Positions 36,067-46,319 of a stretch of DNA of 64,000 nt are shown one piece after another (the first letter of the stretch is position 1; each line of letters starts with the position of its first letter). The notes below the pieces were generated by a model. That model had not been told where the DNA came from. It searched no databases and saw only the letters and a program-made list of their open reading frames with translations. The stretch comes from Tunturibacter gelidoferens (GTDB lineage Bacteria > Acidobacteriota > Terriglobia > Terriglobales > Acidobacteriaceae). The stretch spans positions 1,240,001 to 1,304,000 of the forward strand of contig NZ_CP132938.1 in the NCBI RefSeq assembly GCF_040358255.1. The letters are read 5' to 3'. The position numbers and the translations under genes were made by a program.

Positions 36067-38163
36067 TCAGAGCGCTCCCGTGTAAGCGACGAGGGTGTAG
36101 GTGATGCTGGCGTTGAAGGGGTTGTTGAAACGGACGAGGATCTGCGCGGATTTGCCCGGGAGGAGTCCGCCGGGGATGGTGAAGAAGCCTTCGTTCTTTG
36201 GAACTGTGGGATTGGCGAGTGTGATGGTTGCGGGCAGGTTGGTGAATCCGATCTGGAGGGGGCCCGCGATGGCAGAGCTGCCGGTATTTGTGACGGTGAG
36301 GGTTCCGCTGTAGGTGTTGGTGACGCGGCTATAGACGAAGCCGGTGCTGGTGAAGTGGAGCTTCGCGGTGACGTTGGGGAAGGTGATGAGATCGAAGCGC
36401 GGGGAGGTGCTGGGCTTGTAGTCGGTCGATCCGGAGTAGTGGGCTGTCACGACGTGATCGGTGTCGGGCTGGAGGGGGATGTTGTCGATGGTGGCTTGTT
36501 TGGTGTGCTCGACGAGCTGAGTGAAGACGGTGGTAGAGAGGTTGTTGTTGTAGAGAAGGGACGCTACGTCGGGGATGCCGTCGCCGTTGTAGTCTCCGAG
36601 GGTGAAGCCCTGATAGGACAAGGTGTTTTGCGAGATGGGCGGCGAGGTGAAGCTGCCGTTGCCGTTGCCGAGAAGGATCTTCAGATTTGCGGGTGAGGCG
36701 ATGAGGACGTCTTCCTTTCCGTCGCCGTTGAAGTCGGCTGCGGCTATTTGATAGGGCGTGGCGCCGGACAGGGAGATGGGAGCTTTGAGAGCGAAGGTGC
36801 CGTCGCCGTTGCCGGTGAGGAGGTCGAGGGTGCTGTCGCTGTTGGCGACGATGAGATCGGGGATGCCGTCGTCGTTGAAGTCGGCTACGTCAAGCGAGTT
36901 GACGTAGTGCGGGTAGGGAATGGAGGACTTGAGAGTGAAGGTGCCGTCGCCGTTGCCGGTGTAGATGAGGATGGGATAGATGCCGGGCGAGGTGTAGTTC
37001 TCGGAGGTGGTGATGAGGTCAGGGATGCCGTCGCCGTTGAGGTCGCGAAGTACGGTGGGGGGCCAGGTGATGAAGCTGGATGCAGGGACCGAGAGTGTGA
37101 AGGTGCCATCGCCTTTGCCGAGGAGAATAGCCGGATTGCTGAAGCTCTGGCTTCCGGAGAGCATGAGGTCGGGGATGCCGTCGCCATTGATGTCGGCTAC
37201 AAGAACGGGTGGGCCGACGCAGGAGGGGATGGAAGTTGGGGTCTGGGCGGTGAAGGTGCCGTCGCCTTTGCCGAGCATGGGAGTGATGCTGCAGGAGAAG
37301 GCGTCGTAGACGGCGAGGTCGAGGATGCCGTCGCCGTTGAAGTCTCCGGAGGCGAAGGCGGGGGGGAACTCGGTGGTAAGGGGGACGGTGGTGGAGCGGA
37401 AGGTGCCGTCGCCGTTGCTGAGGAGGGTGACGAGGTTGCTGGTGCCGAGATTTATGTCTTGGTTAGCGTCGTAGGCGAGGGTGACGAGATCGGCGAGGCC
37501 GTCGTCGTTGAAGTCGCCGGAGAGGACCTGGAGGAATGAGTTGGTGTAGGTGGCGAGGGTGAAGGGAGAGAGCTGCGCCTTTGTGGGCAGGGCGTTGATG
37601 GAGGTGGTGCCGAGGGTGAGGGGGGTGCCGTTGTGGACGACGTCGGAGAAGGAGACCGTGCCGGTGAGGGGTGAGGTGCCGAGACCGCCGACGGTGGCGG
37701 AGAGGTTGTAGCGGCCGGTGGAGGGAGTGGTTGCTGTGACTGGGCCGATGGAGGATTCGCTGAGGCCGGTGATGGTGAGGGGCTGAGCGGCAGAGGTGCT
37801 GGGCTCGCGGGGGACGAGGCTGTGAGGCGTTCCCTGGAAGACAGCTTTGAGGCTGTAGGTGTTGGGACTGAGGCGGAGGTGCAGCTTTGCGGTGCCGGCG
37901 GAGGTGAGCTGGGCGGTGCCGAGGATGGCGGCGTCCTCGCAGTGGGCGGCGTTGGCGTTACAGAAGAGGACGAGGCCGGGATGGACGGGAGAGCCGGCGG
38001 AGGTGACTCTCGCGGTGAGGACGATGGCTGTGTTGGTTCCGGCGGTGGAAGGGGAGATGGTGAGGGCGGTTTGGGTGGGTGTGGGCGCCTGTGCGTGGAG
38101 CGTGGCCAGGAGAGCGAGGGTGATGGCGGATGTGCGAGAGAGCGACTTCCAGAGTGGTCTCAT
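36067..38163 (-). CDS. Exported FG-GAP/VCBS repeat protein with Ig-like domains
   Basis: A 698-residue secreted protein. The signal peptide is MRPLWKSLSRTSAITLALLA, then HAQ. Two Ig-like (Big_3_5-type) domains occupy about 25-210, followed by about seven FG-GAP blades, each with a calcium-binding loop such as DFNDDGLADL, DFNGDGILDL, DLNGDGIPDL and DYNGDGIPDV, forming a beta-propeller. An ASH/Ig-like domain (TLTVTNTGSSAIAGPLQI) ends it. Such propellers bind sugars, proteins or calcium at the cell surface. AGGAG before ATG 38163 supports the start; the frame is open to 38313. It is followed after 1 nt by the PEP-CTERM gene. Confidence 0.9.
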   Translation of the reverse strand: MRPLWKSLSRTSAITLALLATLHAQAPTPTQTALTISPSTAGTNTAIVLTARVTSAGSPVHPGLVLFCNANAAHCEDAAILGTAQLTSAGTAKLHLRLSPNTYSLKAVFQGTPHSLVPREPSTSAAQPLTITGLSESSIGPVTATTPSTGRYNLSATVGGLGTSPLTGTVSFSDVVHNGTPLTLGTTSINALPTKAQLSPFTLATYTNSFLQVLSGDFNDDGLADLVTLAYDANQDINLGTSNLVTLLSNGDGTFRSTTVPLTTEFPPAFASGDFNGDGILDLAVYDAFSCSITPMLGKGDGTFTAQTPTSIPSCVGPPVLVADINGDGIPDLMLSGSQSFSNPAILLGKGDGTFTLSVPASSFITWPPTVLRDLNGDGIPDLITTSENYTSPGIYPILIYTGNGDGTFTLKSSIPYPHYVNSLDVADFNDDGIPDLIVANSDSTLDLLTGNGDGTFALKAPISLSGATPYQIAAADFNGDGKEDVLIASPANLKILLGNGNGSFTSPPISQNTLSYQGFTLGDYNGDGIPDVASLLYNNNLSTTVFTQLVEHTKQATIDNIPLQPDTDHVVTAHYSGSTDYKPSTSPRFDLITFPNVTAKLHFTSTGFVYSRVTNTYSGTLTVTNTGSSAIAGPLQIGFTNLPATITLANPTVPKNEGFFTIPGGLLPGKSAQILVRFNNPFNASITYTLVAYTGAL

Positions 38164-38369
38164 GATGACTCCTCGGCAACAGCAGACGAGCGAAGGAGAT
38201 GCAGGTGGAATAGGACGGTTGCTGGTTTGGGCCGGTCGGTGGTCCCGATCGGGATGCTTGTGTCTCCTCGAGAGAGCAAATCTCGAATTCTGGAGGTGCA
38301 GACACGGTAGCACGGGAGGGTGAGCTTCGCGTCATGCTCTTTAGATTTAGTTCTGACTACGGTGGTAGA

Positions 38370-38430
38370 GAAGGCGGGTTCTCCACTGCGCAGGTCACGG
38401 TGAGACTGTGCGGCTTCGGTGGGAGGGCAA
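38370..38430 (+). repeat. Interspersed repeat family C, second copy
   Basis: TTCTCCACTGCGC, GTCACGGTGAGACTGTG and CGGCTTCGGTGGGA match the element at 15984-16035 (arms TCTCCAC / GTGGAGA with an internal hairpin). It lies between the FG-GAP and ABC-F genes. Confidence 0.7.
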
Positions 38431-38472
38431 TTTGTTTGGTGGAAATCCGGGTATTGAGGAGTGCGATGGCGC

Positions 38473-40443
<1,971 letters not shown>

Positions 40444-40482
40444 GTGTTTCTATTTTCTCATTGGAGCGTGAAACGCGTGTGT

Positions 40483-40676
40483 GTCCTGCCGGACGGGCGC
40501 CCTGCGCGGGCGGCGGTCACTTCGTGACTTGTGTACCGGTCTTGGCGGGTCATTTGCACAGGGCCTCCCGTTAGTCGGCACGGAATTTAGTTTGCGACCA
40601 GCGGGAGCACCTCGCGAAGCAATTGTGGGTCACGAAGTGACCCCTGCCCGCGCAGGGCGCTCGTCCGGCAGGACAG
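40483..40676. repeat. Family A repeat, direct and inverted copies facing each other
   Basis: Copy 3 (40483-40579) reads GTCCTGCCGGACGGGC, GCGCGGGCGG, CACTTCGTGAC and CCTCCCGTTAGTCGGC. An inverted copy lies at 40600-40676 (TCACGAAGTGACC then GCGCAGGGCGCTCGTCCGGC and AGGAC). The outer 45-50 bp of both arms are nearly complementary, so the region could form a long stem-loop. It sits between divergent ABC-F and DUF4139 genes. Confidence 0.85.
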
Positions 40677-40764
40677 AATTTAGATGAGCTTGTTGTCCAT
40701 GTTTGCTGTTCTTCTCCGTCTAACAGTGTGTTTTCATACTCATGCTGTGCTCCAGGGATATCTC

Positions 40765-42276
40765 ATGATCCGATGTTTCGCTTTTCTGCCTCTGCTTGCC
40801 TTCTCTTATGTCGTGGCGCAGGAGCCCACGACCGCGCCGACCCGGCTCACCATCTACAACCAGGACTTTGCCGTCGCTCGCACGACGGTTCCGCTCGATC
40901 TCCACGCGGGATCGAACGAAGTTCTGACGACGAATGTGACAAGGCAACTTGAGCCGGATTCGGTGGTGCTTCGCGACCCGAGTGGTCGCAATCTAGTGCG
41001 TGTGGCCGAGCAGAACTATGACGCGGCGGTGGTGGACCAGCAGTGGATGATGGAGAAGTACGAGGGCAAGACGATCGATTTTCAGATTCAAGGACCGCAG
41101 GTGAGGGAGAGTGCAACGGGTGAGCGGCAGGTGGTTCCGGCGACAACTGTGGAGGGCCGGATCATTCGAGCGGGCGGGCAGGCGGCGAATGGATATCCGT
41201 ATAACCAACCGTTGATCGAAGTTGGCGGGAAGATGCAGTTCTCCATGCCTGGGACTCCGGTGTTTCCGGCGACGACGGACGGCTTGTTGTTGAAGCCTAC
41301 GCTGCGGTGGCAGATTGATGCCGAGAAGGCTGCGCGGTTCTCTGCGGAGCTTGATTACATTACACATGGGATGAACTGGCAGGCCACCTACAACGTGGTG
41401 GTGCCGGAGACAGCCGATACGACGGGGCCGGAGCTGGCTGAGATTATCGGCTGGGTGACCATCGAGAACAAGACGGGTAGCGACTTTCCTGAAGCGACGA
41501 TTCAGTTGATGGCGGGGGATGTGGCGAAGATCCAGGAGTTGCAGGGCCGATATCGTACTTGGGCGAATGTCAACCAGAGCGTCGCGGTTCTAGCTTCGGC
41601 AGGTCCCCAAGTCACTCAGAAGGCGTTTGACGATTTCCATCTGTACGATCTTCATCGCACGGTCTCGCTTCGTAATGAGGAGACGAAGCAGGTGCAGTTT
41701 CTCGAGGCCTCGAATGTGACCGTTCGGCGGACGTATCAGTTTGAAGGAAACGGCACTGTGGAGCAGGTTTTTTATCCTGGATACCATAACGATCAGGTCG
41801 GATTTTCGCACTCCGGCAACACCCATGTTTCGATCTTTGAGGAGATCAAGAACTCTGAGTCGAACCATCTCGGGATGCCTTTGCCCGCAGGCCGTCTGCG
41901 TCTTTATCGGCGCGATACCGGTGGCCAGATGCAGTTTGTGGGAGAGAACATGATCATGCACACGCCGGCGGAGCAGACAGTAAAAGTGATTAGTGGGAGC
42001 GCCTTCGACCTGACTGCGGCGCGGCGTCAGACCGACTTCAAAGTGGACAATATGAGGCGGGAGATGGATGAGAGCTTTGAGATCAAGCTCTCGAATCAGA
42101 AGGCCCAGCCGGTGACGATTCACGCCGTGGAACACATGGGTCGCGGAGAGAACTGGGAGATCGTCGCAAAGTCTGCTGAGTTCACCAAACGTGACAGCTC
42201 CACGATCGACTTCCCCGTGACGGTGCCAGCGAAAGGCGAAGCGATCCTCAGCTACACGGTGCACTATAGCTGGTAG
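40765..42276 (+). CDS. DUF4139 exported protein
   Basis: A 503-residue protein with a signal peptide (MIRCFAFLPLLAFSYVVAQ). The N-terminal domain resembles DUF4140 (RLTIYNQDFAVARTTVPLDL); the body is DUF4139, with LDYITHGMNWQATYNVVVPE and GWVTIENKTGSDFPEATIQL as recognisable segments, ending VTVPAKGEAILSYTVHYSW. These proteins are beta-sandwich proteins, in acidobacteria exported, with unknown function. AGGGA before ATG 40765 supports this start; the frame is open further upstream into the family A repeat. The next gene (DUF255) is 116 bp downstream on the same strand. Confidence 0.9.
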   Translation: MIRCFAFLPLLAFSYVVAQEPTTAPTRLTIYNQDFAVARTTVPLDLHAGSNEVLTTNVTRQLEPDSVVLRDPSGRNLVRVAEQNYDAAVVDQQWMMEKYEGKTIDFQIQGPQVRESATGERQVVPATTVEGRIIRAGGQAANGYPYNQPLIEVGGKMQFSMPGTPVFPATTDGLLLKPTLRWQIDAEKAARFSAELDYITHGMNWQATYNVVVPETADTTGPELAEIIGWVTIENKTGSDFPEATIQLMAGDVAKIQELQGRYRTWANVNQSVAVLASAGPQVTQKAFDDFHLYDLHRTVSLRNEETKQVQFLEASNVTVRRTYQFEGNGTVEQVFYPGYHNDQVGFSHSGNTHVSIFEEIKNSESNHLGMPLPAGRLRLYRRDTGGQMQFVGENMIMHTPAEQTVKVISGSAFDLTAARRQTDFKVDNMRREMDESFEIKLSNQKAQPVTIHAVEHMGRGENWEIVAKSAEFTKRDSSTIDFPVTVPAKGEAILSYTVHYSW

Positions 42277-42392
42277 AGCGACATTCCATGGGTGAAGGGT
42301 GGTTTGTGGGAGGTCGGCGGGATAGTGTGGATGGGATGCGTGGCTAGAGTCAGGGAATCCGCTTTAGGGCTGCGGTTCGTACTTAGAGTGAC

Positions 42393-44183
42393 ATGCGATT
42401 CCGTTCGGCAGTGCTTATCTCGGTGATGGCGATTACAGTTTCGGGCGGGGCTTCGGGTCCGACTCCGCAAGCGGCTTTGCATTGGCAGGCCTGGTCGGAT
42501 GGAGCGTTTGTACAGGCTCGGGCAGAGCATAAGTTTGTGCTGCTGGATCTGGAGGCGGTGTGGTGCCACTGGTGCCACGTGATGGATGATGTGACGTATC
42601 GCGATCCGGCGGTGGTGCGGCTGCTGAATCAGAAGTATGTGCTGGTGAAGGTGGATCAGGACTCGCGGCCGGATATCTCGAATCGGTATCAGGACTATGG
42701 ATGGCCGGCCACGGTGGTGTTCGCGGCGGATGGCTCGGAGATTGTGAAGCGGCAGGGGTATCTGCCGCCGCGGCTGATGTCGTCGATGTTGCAGGCGATT
42801 ATTGATGATCCTTCGCCGGGGCCGAGTGTCGAGAGGGAGGCAACGTTTCGGCCTGCTTCGGGATCGGCGATCAGTGCGGGGTTGTTGACGCGAATTGAAA
42901 CGCTGTATGAGAAGCAGTATGACAAGCCCATCGGAGGGTGGGGGTTTGTTCATAAGTATCTGGATGAAGAGTCGGTGGAGTATGCGATGCGTCAGGGTGC
43001 GCGGGGGAACCGCGAGTATGCGAAGCGCGCGGCCGATACGCTGCACGATGCGACGAACCTGCTGGACCCGGTGTGGGGCGGGATGTACCAGTACTCGGTG
43101 GGGAGGCATTGGACGGAGCCGCACTTTGAGAAGCTGATCTCAATCCAGGCGGATGAGTTGCGGGAGTATTCGCTGGCTTATGCGGAGACGCAGAATCCGG
43201 AGGATTTGAAGGCGGCACAATCTGTGCATCGTTACGTTACAAATTTTCTAACTGCGCCTTCGGCGGGTGTGTTCTTCGTGTCGCAGGATGCGGATCTGCA
43301 TGATGGGCAGGAGAATGAGGCTTACTTCAAACTGCAGGATGCGGGCCGGCGCGCGCAGGGGATGCCGCGGGTGGATACGCATGTTTATTCTCGTGAGAAT
43401 GGGTGGATGATCGCTGCGTTGTGCGACTACTACGCTGCAAGTGGCGATGGGTCGGCGTTGTTGCAGGCTCAGCGTGCGGCGGCTTGGATCGTGGTGCATC
43501 GTAGCTTGCCTGGCGGGGGATTTCGGCATGACGATGTGGATGCGGGTGGGCCTTATCTCGGCGATACGCTGGCGATGGGGCAGGCTTTTCTGGCGCTCTA
43601 TAACGTTACGGGGGATCGAGGCGATTTGAAGGCTGCGGCTGCGACGGGGCAGTATATTGCGGCACACTTTGCTCCTGCGGTGGCGGGTGGGGGATTTGTT
43701 ACGGCACAGAAGCCTACGGATGCTGCGTATCGGCCGCATCCTGATCGTGATGAAAATGTTGCGGTGGTGAGGTTTGCTTCGGCGCTTGCGGTGGCGTCCG
43801 GGGAGGAAAGGTTTCGGGCTGCTGCTGCGGAGGCGATGCGGTATCTTGCGGCGGAGTCAGTTGCGCTGCTGCCGCTGTCGGCTGGGGTGCTGCTTGCGAA
43901 TGAGGATATGACGGAGGCTCCGATTCATGTGACCGTGGTTGGTCCGGCGGCGAGTGCCAATGTGATAGCGCTGCATGCGGCTGCGCTGCGCTCGATTACG
44001 TCGCATGAGTTGATTGAGGTACGCGACCCAGCGGACCCGGCTCCGCTGCCGACCAGTGTTACGTATCCTGCGTTGAAGCAGGCCGCGCTGTTTCTTTGTA
44101 CGGCGCATGCTTGCTCGTCGCCGATCTTTCGTGGGGAGGATGTTCGCGCGAAGATTCAACGGGCAGAGCTTCAGGCGCGTTAG
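42393..44183 (+). CDS. Exported DUF255/thioredoxin-fold protein with six-hairpin glycosidase-like domain
   Basis: A 596-residue protein related to YyaL/spermatogenesis-associated protein 20. A signal peptide (MRFRSAVLISVMAITVSGGA) is followed by a thioredoxin-like domain with WCHWCHVMDDVTYRD (C-x-x-C) and GWPATVVFAADG. The rest is an alpha/alpha-barrel-like region with WGGMYQYSVGRHWTEPHFEKL and GGGFRHDDVDAGGPYLGDTLA, and a variable C-terminal domain. The function of this family is unclear; a redox role is suggested by the C-x-x-C. Most homologs are cytosolic and start with a longer DUF255 part, so the signal peptide is noteworthy. Confidence 0.88.
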   Translation: MRFRSAVLISVMAITVSGGASGPTPQAALHWQAWSDGAFVQARAEHKFVLLDLEAVWCHWCHVMDDVTYRDPAVVRLLNQKYVLVKVDQDSRPDISNRYQDYGWPATVVFAADGSEIVKRQGYLPPRLMSSMLQAIIDDPSPGPSVEREATFRPASGSAISAGLLTRIETLYEKQYDKPIGGWGFVHKYLDEESVEYAMRQGARGNREYAKRAADTLHDATNLLDPVWGGMYQYSVGRHWTEPHFEKLISIQADELREYSLAYAETQNPEDLKAAQSVHRYVTNFLTAPSAGVFFVSQDADLHDGQENEAYFKLQDAGRRAQGMPRVDTHVYSRENGWMIAALCDYYAASGDGSALLQAQRAAAWIVVHRSLPGGGFRHDDVDAGGPYLGDTLAMGQAFLALYNVTGDRGDLKAAAATGQYIAAHFAPAVAGGGFVTAQKPTDAAYRPHPDRDENVAVVRFASALAVASGEERFRAAAAEAMRYLAAESVALLPLSAGVLLANEDMTEAPIHVTVVGPAASANVIALHAAALRSITSHELIEVRDPADPAPLPTSVTYPALKQAALFLCTAHACSSPIFRGEDVRAKIQRAELQAR

Positions 44184-44441
44184 GCGGGCGTTAGGTGCCG
44201 ACGTTTTGTGTTGGAGATCGGGGATTCCCTGCATGCAGGTGCGATTTCTGCGGTGTTCTGGCTTGGTGGGATGCCGAGACTGGGTTTCAGAAAGAGAGCT
44301 GGAGGAGTTCGGAAATGAACAGTCTTTTGTAAGTTTGGACGGTGCCGGGTGTGTGGGGTGTTGGTCAGCTTGTCGTTATGTTTTGCTGAATCCATGGGTT
44401 ACGGGTTTTGACCGGAGCCGGAGCTTTGGTTGAGGAATTGC

Positions 44442-44936
44442 ATGTTTACCTTTGCGGAGTTTCGCTTGCGGAGGCTGGGGATGTCTTATTTCGAACGGGT
44501 TCGCGATGTGGTCTCGGGGCCCTTTAGCCCTGAGATTATGAGGCAGCGTATGGCTGCCGGCTGGCAATTGGTGTCGATCGAGTGGAGGCGGGAGCTGCCG
44601 GATCAGGAGGCTCCGAGGGCGGGAGTGTTTGGTGAAGAGATTCCCTACGGTCTGCGGATCTCGGAGGACTGTCAGAGGCTGGAGGTCCATCCGAGAGAGA
44701 ACCAGACGCTGATGCTGATGATGGAGCTGCTGGGGCAGGACTTCTCGTATGCGAGCATCGTCAGCGACCTGAATGAGAAGGGGTTTCGGATGAGGAACGG
44801 CGGGCCGTGGAACCGGGTGGCGGTGTTCAACATGATGCCGCGGTTGATCGAGGCGGGGCCGAGGCTGTTTTCGTCGCAGGAGTGGAAGGGGCGGGAGAAG
44901 AGGTTGTCTCAGCTAAAGAGTCCTGAGGGGCTTTAG
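44442..44936 (+). CDS. Uncharacterised protein with recombinase-domain-like C-terminus
   Basis: A 164-residue protein. The N half (RRLGMSYFERVRDVVSGPFS, GWQLVSIEWRRELP) is unknown. The C half, QDFSYASIVSDLNEKGFRMR then GGPWNRVAVFNMMPRL, resembles the helix-turn-helix of the Recombinase domain of large serine integrases (ARELNERGIRTRRGKPWT-like), but there is no catalytic serine domain. It is probably a DNA-binding protein of acidobacteria rather than an integrase. ATG 44442 has GAGG 8 nt upstream; the frame is open to TTG 44430. Confidence 0.6.
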   Translation: MFTFAEFRLRRLGMSYFERVRDVVSGPFSPEIMRQRMAAGWQLVSIEWRRELPDQEAPRAGVFGEEIPYGLRISEDCQRLEVHPRENQTLMLMMELLGQDFSYASIVSDLNEKGFRMRNGGPWNRVAVFNMMPRLIEAGPRLFSSQEWKGREKRLSQLKSPEGL

Positions 44937-45069
44937 CTGTGCTGCCGGGTTCTATCGTTGATTCTGTGCCACTCGTCGAAGCTCGACTCAAAGTCGGTGC
45001 CCGGAGCGTGATTTCTATAGGAGATACAGAGACGAGGGATTAGAGTGGACGGCCAGAGGCGCGTCCCGA

Positions 45070-46164
45070 GTGAAAGATCTAATCGACAAGCTGGTTGGAG
45101 CTCTTCCGTTCTTTGGTCGGAGGTTGGTGGCGCTGCTTCCCGCTCCGAAGAGCGCTGTTCTGGCATTGGATCTCGAGTCGGACTCGGCGCTGGAAGAGGC
45201 TTTTACGTTCGTTGCTGTGTGTTTCGGGATAGCTTTTCTTGCGCAGATTCCGTTTTTCTTTGGCAAGGAGAACAGGGAGGTGCTGTTCGGCATACTCGCT
45301 GTGCAGTCCGCGTTGGCGTTTGCGCTGAACGTTGTGCTGGCCGTCGTGGTTTGGAAGGTGGTGGGGGGAAGGCTTGCCTGGAAGAAGGTTGTTGCCGCTA
45401 CCTGTTATTTTTCGGGGGTGTCGACGCTGCTATTTCTGTTCTTCTCGCTGGTGGGGGCGGGAGCTTTCAAGGTGCTGGATGGGGTTGGATATCAACAGGT
45501 GATGAGCGGAAACGCTACAGATGCGGCGGCCCTGTCGGCAAGCAGTGGCTTCAGGATCTTTCTTATCTTCCTGGGGTTGGGGTTCGTGGCTACCTATGTG
45601 TGGATCTTCTGCGTCTGGGGAGCCTATCGCGAGCTGATGCAGGTGTCGAAGGGGCGCTCTACGGTTGCGTTGATTCTCTTTGTGCTTCTTAGCCCGGTGT
45701 TGTTCCTGGTGCAGATGGCGATGTCGGCAACGTTGGCGCAGTCGGGTGGTCCAGCGTTGCCTGACGATCTGCTTGGACAGTGGCAGTTGGTTCAGCAGTC
45801 TGACAGTGAGGGAGTGCATTCGGCACGCTCGGTGCTGTATACGTTTTCTCCTCCGCGGTGGAAGATGATGCGAGCCGGGGAGTACTTTTTGACGGATATT
45901 CATGGTTCGTCTAACGGCAAGTGTCTGATCACGACGATGAAACAGGAGTTTGGGCAGGTATCGGTGCAGGGTTCGACCATGGATCTTATGCCGGCTAGAC
46001 GAACGGAGACGAAAAAGGATCAATGTGCCGGCGTGACGGTGGAGGCGGCTACGGATCTCAGTAAGACGGAGTACCACTACAAGATCGATCAAGAGCCAAG
46101 TGGGTGGACGCTGTGCTTGAACGATCGATTCGGACAGACCTGTTTGACTCCTAAGAAGCATTAG
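45070..46164 (+). CDS. Membrane protein, Yip1-like helices fused to a soluble C-terminal domain
   Basis: A 364-residue protein. Residues of about 45-235 hold five hydrophobic helices (FTFVAVCFGIAFLAQIPFFF, VLFGILAVQSALAFALNVVL, LLFLFFSLVGAGAFKVL, FLIFLGLGFVATYVWIFCVW, ALILFVLLSPVLFLVQMAM), an arrangement seen in Yip1/YIP-type proteins. The last 120 residues are soluble and beta-rich (LLGQWQLVQQSDSEGVHSA, GEYFLTDIHGSSNGKCLITT), resembling a small lipocalin-like domain with four Cys. The start GTG 45070 has GAGG about 11 nt upstream. Function unknown. Confidence 0.7.
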   Translation: MKDLIDKLVGALPFFGRRLVALLPAPKSAVLALDLESDSALEEAFTFVAVCFGIAFLAQIPFFFGKENREVLFGILAVQSALAFALNVVLAVVVWKVVGGRLAWKKVVAATCYFSGVSTLLFLFFSLVGAGAFKVLDGVGYQQVMSGNATDAAALSASSGFRIFLIFLGLGFVATYVWIFCVWGAYRELMQVSKGRSTVALILFVLLSPVLFLVQMAMSATLAQSGGPALPDDLLGQWQLVQQSDSEGVHSARSVLYTFSPPRWKMMRAGEYFLTDIHGSSNGKCLITTMKQEFGQVSVQGSTMDLMPARRTETKKDQCAGVTVEAATDLSKTEYHYKIDQEPSGWTLCLNDRFGQTCLTPKKH

Positions 46165-46319
46165 CCACCCCGCTGCGAGGCGTGCTAAAGCTGAAGCTGG
46201 TGGTAGAGCTTTGCGGGATTATGGCGCTCGACTGTCGCGAAAACTCCGTCTCCGCGGTATTTTTCGGGTGGGCTCCGGCTTTTGGCGGTCTATGAGCGTC
46301 CAAACAGCAGAGGAACAAT

